Source of the DNA: Acidimicrobiaceae bacterium
GTDB lineage: Bacteria; Actinomycetota; Acidimicrobiia; Acidimicrobiales; Palsa-688
Assembly (NCBI GenBank): GCA_027334785.1
Contig: DAHWQF010000009.1
Coordinates: 1 to 16,481 of the forward strand
DNA: 16,481 nucleotides
Direction of reading: 5' to 3'
Below, in pieces: positions 13,427 to 16,481 of this stretch (the first letter of the stretch is position 1; every line of letters starts with the position of its first letter). Under the pieces are notes generated by a model. That model had not been told where the DNA came from, made no database searches, and saw only the letters and a program-made list of their open reading frames with translations. The translations under genes were made by a program, and so were the position numbers.

Positions 13427-14500
13427 CTAGAACTGGGTGAGGAAGCGGATGTCGTTGTCTACGAGGTCCCGGAGGTCGGCCAAGCCGGTACGGGCCGCGG
13501 CCATCCGGTCTATGCCGAAGCCCCAGGCGAAGCCTGTGTAGCGCTCGGCGTCGACCCCAACCGCCTCGAAGACGGCGGGGTCGACCATGCCGCAGCCCCC
13601 GAGTTCGACCCAGCCGGACCCCGCGCACGTGCGGCAGCCCTCACCCCCGCAGACCCAGCAGGTCACGTCGAACTCCGCCGACGGTTCGGTGAAGGGGAAA
13701 AAGCTCGGACGAAGCCTGGCGCGGCGACCGGCGCCGAAGAATGCCTCGACGAAAGCATCGAGCGTGCCGGCGAGGTGAGCCATCGAGATCCCCTCGTCCA
13801 CGACGAGCCCCTCGATCTGGTGGAAAACAGGGAGGTGGGACGCGTCGGGCGTGTCGCGGCGGTAGCAGCGTCCAGGTACGACGGCGTAGATGGGCAGGTG
13901 GCGGGAGACCATGAGGCGCACCTGCACCGGAGAAGTATGGGTGCGGAGCAAGGCGCTCCCTTCCCCGCCGGTGCCGAGGTAGAAGGTGTCGAACATACCC
14001 CGCGCCGGGTGATGGGCGGGCATGTTGAGCGCCTGGAAATTGTGCCAGTCGTCTTCGGCTTCGGGACCCTCCGCGACTTCAAAGCCCATGGATACAAAGA
14101 TGTCCTCGAGTTCCTCGCGCACCTGGGTGACGAGGTGGAGATACCCTCGCAAGGTGGGCTGCGCCAGGCCCTCGGCCAGCCCCCCGCCCCCTCGGCGAGC
14201 CAACAGCGCGTGCTCGGAGAGGTCCAGGCGTTCGGACTCGGCGCGCTGCTTGGCTTCCTGTCGCTCGAGCTCCGCCAGGCGTCGCCCAAAGAGCGCTTCG
14301 AGCTCAGCCCGAGCCTCTTGGAGGGCCCGGCCGAGCTGGCGCCGTTCCTCGGGTGAGAGGTCCCGGAGCTGACCCGTTGCTTTCGCCAGGTCGCTCCTTT
14401 TCCCGAAGGCCTCGGGCTCGAGGGCGCGCAGCTCCAACACCGAACCCGCGCCCTCCAGGAGGAGCTTGGCGCGCCCGACCGTTGCGCTCAGGGCGTTCAT
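13427..14500 (-). CDS. pheS: Phenylalanyl-tRNA synthetase alpha subunit
   Basis: Catalytic subunit of PheRS, which makes Phe-AMP and transfers Phe to its tRNA. The 357 aa comprise an N-terminal coiled-coil tRNA-binding arm (about 50-95, rich in Glu, Arg and Leu) and the class II catalytic domain. Motif 1 is around GFEVAEGPEAEDDWHNF at 139-155. Motif 2 is around RCYRRDTPDASHLPVFHQIEG at 211-231. Motif 3 is GFAWGFGIDRM at 323-333. A CxxC-x4-CxxC knuckle (Cys281, 284, 289, 292) is inserted before motif 3 and may bind zinc. I recall similar cysteine pairs in some other bacterial PheS proteins. The ATG overlaps the trmH stop by 4 nt, and pheT follows after 4 bp. Confidence 0.97.
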   Translation of the reverse strand: MNALSATVGRAKLLLEGAGSVLELRALEPEAFGKRSDLAKATGQLRDLSPEERRQLGRALQEARAELEALFGRRLAELERQEAKQRAESERLDLSEHALLARRGGGGLAEGLAQPTLRGYLHLVTQVREELEDIFVSMGFEVAEGPEAEDDWHNFQALNMPAHHPARGMFDTFYLGTGGEGSALLRTHTSPVQVRLMVSRHLPIYAVVPGRCYRRDTPDASHLPVFHQIEGLVVDEGISMAHLAGTLDAFVEAFFGAGRRARLRPSFFPFTEPSAEFDVTCWVCGGEGCRTCAGSGWVELGGCGMVDPAVFEAVGVDAERYTGFAWGFGIDRMAAARTGLADLRDLVDNDIRFLTQF

Positions 14501-15411
14501 GACGCAGCCAGCTTGCCAGCTGCGAGGCCATCAGGCAGCGCAATTGTCCCGTGCCGGCGTTGTCGCAGGGCCTCGAAGCAAAGCACCGCCGTGGCCGTCC
14601 CGACGTTCAAGGACTCCGCCCCACCCGGCATAGGTATGCTAACCAGGCCGTCGAGGTGGACCAACAGCTCCTTGACCGGCAGCCCGGTAGCTTCGTTGCC
14701 GACGACGAAGGCGCACGGCCGCCTCAGGTCCAGCCGGTCGTAATCGGTGCCGCCCTCGGGCACTGCGCCCCATCGGGCCAGCCCCCAGGCTCCCAGTTCG
14801 TCGAGCAGGGCGCCCGGCGCGCCCGCTTGCACGACGGGCACGTGAAAGACAGCGCCGGCGGAGGAGCGCACGGCTTGGGGGTTCCACATGTCGACGGTCC
14901 CAAGTGAGCAGACGACGCCGCTCACGCCCGCCGCCCACGCCGAACGCACCAGCGTCCCGGCATTGCCCGGGTCCCTCACGTCCACGCAGACGACCAGGAG
15001 CTGTGGGTGTGCCGCTCGGAGCTCGTCCAGGCCGTGTTGAGGCATCGCGCAGATGGCCACCACGGGCTGGGGCGAGACCGTGCCAGCCACGCGTTCCAAC
15101 GCCCCGGGAGCGAGCTCGAACACTCGGGCGCCTGTGGCGTAAGAGCGCTCCACCAGGTCCGCGAGACGGCCTTCTCGTCCCTGCCCCCCGGGACTAGCAG
15201 CGGCGCGGTCCCAACCGGCCCCGAGGAAGACCGCCTCCACTTCGGCCTGGGCCCGGAGCGCCTCCTCCAACAGGTTGACCCCCTCGATCACAAAGCGGTG
15301 CTCGCTCTCACGCGCGCTGCGCCGCCCGAGCAGGCGCCGAAGCCGCTGGACACGCGGGTGGCGGTAGTCGAGGCCTGGCCTCCTCACTGGGCCACCCGCC
15401 ACGCGCCTCAC
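14497..15411 (-). CDS. SpoU/TrmH-family RNA 2'-O-methyltransferase
   Basis: Predicted SAM-dependent ribose methyltransferase of the SPOUT superfamily, probably acting on 23S rRNA. At the same place M. tuberculosis has a TsnR-like gene. It has an N-terminal substrate-binding domain (HPRVQRLRRLLGRRS... FVIEG, about 18-44). The C-terminal knotted SAM domain carries motif 1 DPGNAGTLVRSA at 147-158, motif 2 VGNEATGLP at 237-245, and motif 3 SLNVGTATAV at 267-276. The start is uncertain: in-frame GTG codons lie at 15411, 15402 and 15387. The first gives 304 aa and leaves 11 bp to the rplT stop; 15402 has GTGAGG just upstream. The stop overlaps the pheS ATG by 4 nt, suggesting coupling with PheRS synthesis. 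The exact target nucleotide cannot be read from the sequence. Confidence 0.9.
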   Translation of the reverse strand: MRRVAGGPVRRPGLDYRHPRVQRLRRLLGRRSARESEHRFVIEGVNLLEEALRAQAEVEAVFLGAGWDRAAASPGGQGREGRLADLVERSYATGARVFELAPGALERVAGTVSPQPVVAICAMPQHGLDELRAAHPQLLVVCVDVRDPGNAGTLVRSAWAAGVSGVVCSLGTVDMWNPQAVRSSAGAVFHVPVVQAGAPGALLDELGAWGLARWGAVPEGGTDYDRLDLRRPCAFVVGNEATGLPVKELLVHLDGLVSIPMPGGAESLNVGTATAVLCFEALRQRRHGTIALPDGLAAGKLAAS

Positions 15412-15422
15412 CCAGGGCCCAT

Positions 15423-15818
15423 CTACTCGGCGCCGTCTCCCCCACTCGAAGTGGTGGCCGCGCCGGCCAGCGCCTCCCTTGCCACATCGACGAGCTTGGA
15501 GAAGGACCCCGCGTCCCGCACCGCGATATCGGCCAGGACCTTCCGGTCGAGGTCGACTCCAGCCGCCTTTAGACCGGCAATGAACCGGCTGTACGTCGAG
15601 CCGTTGGCGCGGCACGCAGCATTGATGCGTTGAGCCCAAAGACGCCGGAACTCACCCTTCCTCGCCCGGCGGTCCCGGTAGGCATAGGCGAGCGAGTGCA
15701 TGACCTGCTCGTGCGCCGCCCTGTAGCTCCGGCTCTTGTTGCCGTAGTAACCCTGGGCGGCCTCGAGCACGGCACGACGGTGCTTCTTGCTGTGGACTGA
15801 ACGCTTTACACGCGCCAT
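15423..15818 (-). CDS. rplT: 50S ribosomal protein L20
   Basis: Assembly protein of the large subunit that binds 23S rRNA early in biogenesis. In several bacteria it also represses its own operon. The 131 aa begin MARVKRSVHSKKHRR, show the basic N-terminal helix with GYYGNKSRSYRAAHEQV, and contain the conserved WAQRINAACRANG block. The last ~13 residues (Thr/Ser/Gly/Glu-rich) exceed the usual 115-125 aa length. A GAGAGAGG purine run sits about 13 nt before the ATG. It follows rpmI by 32 bp. The methyltransferase gene comes directly after. Confidence 0.98.
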   Translation of the reverse strand: MARVKRSVHSKKHRRAVLEAAQGYYGNKSRSYRAAHEQVMHSLAYAYRDRRARKGEFRRLWAQRINAACRANGSTYSRFIAGLKAAGVDLDRKVLADIAVRDAGSFSKLVDVAREALAGAATTSSGGDGAE

Positions 15819-15850
15819 CGCTAGTTAGATACCTCTCTCGGGCGCCGGAG

Positions 15851-16045
15851 CTATATGCCCAACATGCGCTTGACGGACGCGGCGTCGCCCGGAGCCAGAT
15901 CCGCGGGGCGCGCCAAGCGGCGCATGCGGCTCGACTCCTTTTTCTCGGCCAGGTGCGACCTCATAGCGTGCCGGCGGCGGAGCTTGCCGCTCCCCGTCAC
16001 TTTGAAGCGCTTGGCCGCGCCCCGGTCAGTTTTCTGCTTCGGCAT
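15851..16045 (-). CDS. rpmI: 50S ribosomal protein L35
   Basis: Small basic protein of the large subunit. The 64 aa match the family in full: MPKQKTDRGAAKRFKVTGSGK, the HAMRSHLAEKK segment, and the C-terminal VKRMLGI. Length is normal. The ATG is preceded by GAGAGGG about 8 nt upstream, a good ribosome binding site. It lies between infC (134 bp upstream) and rplT (32 bp downstream), the near-universal infC-rpmI-rplT order. Confidence 0.98.
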   Translation of the reverse strand: MPKQKTDRGAAKRFKVTGSGKLRRRHAMRSHLAEKKESSRMRRLARPADLAPGDAASVKRMLGI

Positions 16046-16140
16046 CCGGGCAACCCTCTCGTTTCACCGGGCCGGCCCGCAGGGCAAACTGCACCCGCAC
16101 CGGCCAAGGCAGGTTGGTACCGCACCAAGGTAGCAGAAAG

Positions 16141-16164
16141 CACAAGCGTTTGTGAGCGGCTCAC
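16141..16164 (-). other. Two overlapping inverted repeats between infC and rpmI
   Basis: CACAA-GCGT-TTGTG (16141-16154) and GTGAG-CGG-CTCAC (16152-16164, extended to six pairs) each form a perfect short stem. They share the three bases 16152-16154, so only one can form at a time. They lie about 15 nt after the infC stop. Stems are short and no strong U tract follows. A processing or attenuation role is a guess. Confidence 0.4.
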
Positions 16165-16179
16165 GCCACCCGGCCCTGC

Positions 16180-16481
16180 TCAGGTCGTGGCGGCAGCAGA
16201 GGCCGCAGCGGGTACCCGCCCGGCGCCCGCCTCTTGGTCGTTGGCCGCGCTGGCCTCATGCCCTGGCGGAGCGCCCTCGTGCCGGGAGCCGTCTGCCGGC
16301 GGCTCTTCTCGCTTGGCTGGCGGGGCCGGTGCTTGCGGCCCTTCGTGGGCCAGCGCTTGCGACGCCTCCTGGGCCGGTGCTTGCTGGGCCTGGCGGGCAC
16401 GCCGGTCTGGGGCCAGCACCATGGTCATGTTCCTCCCGTCGAGCCTCGGCGCCGCCTCGACCTTGGCGATCGGGCCAACCT
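16180..16481 (-). CDS. infC: Translation initiation factor IF-3, 3' part only
   Basis: IF3 binds the 30S subunit and proofreads the initiator tRNA-start codon pair. Only the last 99 codons are in the window; the start lies beyond the right edge. The visible IF3 end reads VGPIAKVEAAPRLDGRNMT followed by MVLAPDR, which is the usual C-terminus of the family. After it comes a 73-residue tail rich in Ala, Pro, Gln and Glu with no recognisable domain, probably disordered. Such Ala/Pro tails are known on some actinobacterial IF3 proteins, though I cannot compare lengths here. infC heads the infC-rpmI-rplT group. A first partial codon at 16480-16481 shows the gene is cut by the window, not broken. 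Confidence 0.93.
   Translation of the reverse strand, partial: VGPIAKVEAAPRLDGRNMTMVLAPDRRARQAQQAPAQEASQALAHEGPQAPAPPAKREEPPADGSRHEGAPPGHEASAANDQEAGAGRVPAAASAAATT

Noticed and set aside
11935..14356. Two long plus-strand open frames (about 501 and 569 codons) opposite pheT and pheS
   Set aside because: Both are shadows of well-supported genes on the other strand, without family similarity or a convincing ribosome binding site.
1..16481. A defence, secretion or mobile system hidden in the window
   Set aside because: All substantial coding space is accounted for by conserved housekeeping genes in conserved order. No transposase, integrase, toxin-antitoxin pair, attachment site or compositional island was seen.

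Overview
This is a high-GC window of actinobacterial type. Many starts are GTG, genes are tightly packed, and the gene order infC-rpmI-rplT-trmH-pheS-pheT-argC...argH-mpg matches the order I know from Mycobacterium tuberculosis and relatives. The exact lineage cannot be fixed from this sequence. A deep-branching actinobacterium (for example Acidimicrobiia-like) is a guess.

Layout. Apart from ftsH at the left end, every gene is on the minus strand and is transcribed right to left. At the right edge is the 3' end of infC (initiation factor 3), followed by rpmI (L35) and rplT (L20). Next come a SpoU/TrmH-family RNA methyltransferase, pheS and pheT. About 500 bp without a convincing gene separates pheT from the arginine cluster argC-argB-argD-argF-argR-argG-argH. 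mpg (a 3-methyladenine DNA glycosylase) follows argH. An FtsH-type AAA+ membrane protease on the plus strand converges on mpg.

How the genes work together. The first block is translation machinery: initiation, 50S proteins, RNA modification and Phe-tRNA charging. The second block makes arginine from N-acetylglutamate: ArgB, ArgC and ArgD give N-acetylornithine, ArgF gives citrulline, and ArgG and ArgH give arginine. The cluster carries its own repressor, ArgR. Three arg junctions (argB/argD, argD/argF, argF/argR) and trmH/pheS use 4-nt ATGA stop/start overlaps, which points to translational coupling.

Departures from the usual picture. (i) argJ, normally between argC and argB, is absent. The gap holds a good promoter with an AT-rich, operator-like palindrome and a possible leaderless GTG start for argB. 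(ii) mpg carries four perfect 18-bp repeats inside its reading frame. (iii) The ftsH/mpg convergent junction is an array of short repeats that places TAG stops in all six frames and contains both genes' stop codons. (iv) The pheT-argC gap contains two sizeable inverted repeats of unknown role. I found no mobile element, CRISPR array, tRNA, rRNA, defence system or wholly new system. The window is essentially core genome, and the novelty is in regulation and repeats.
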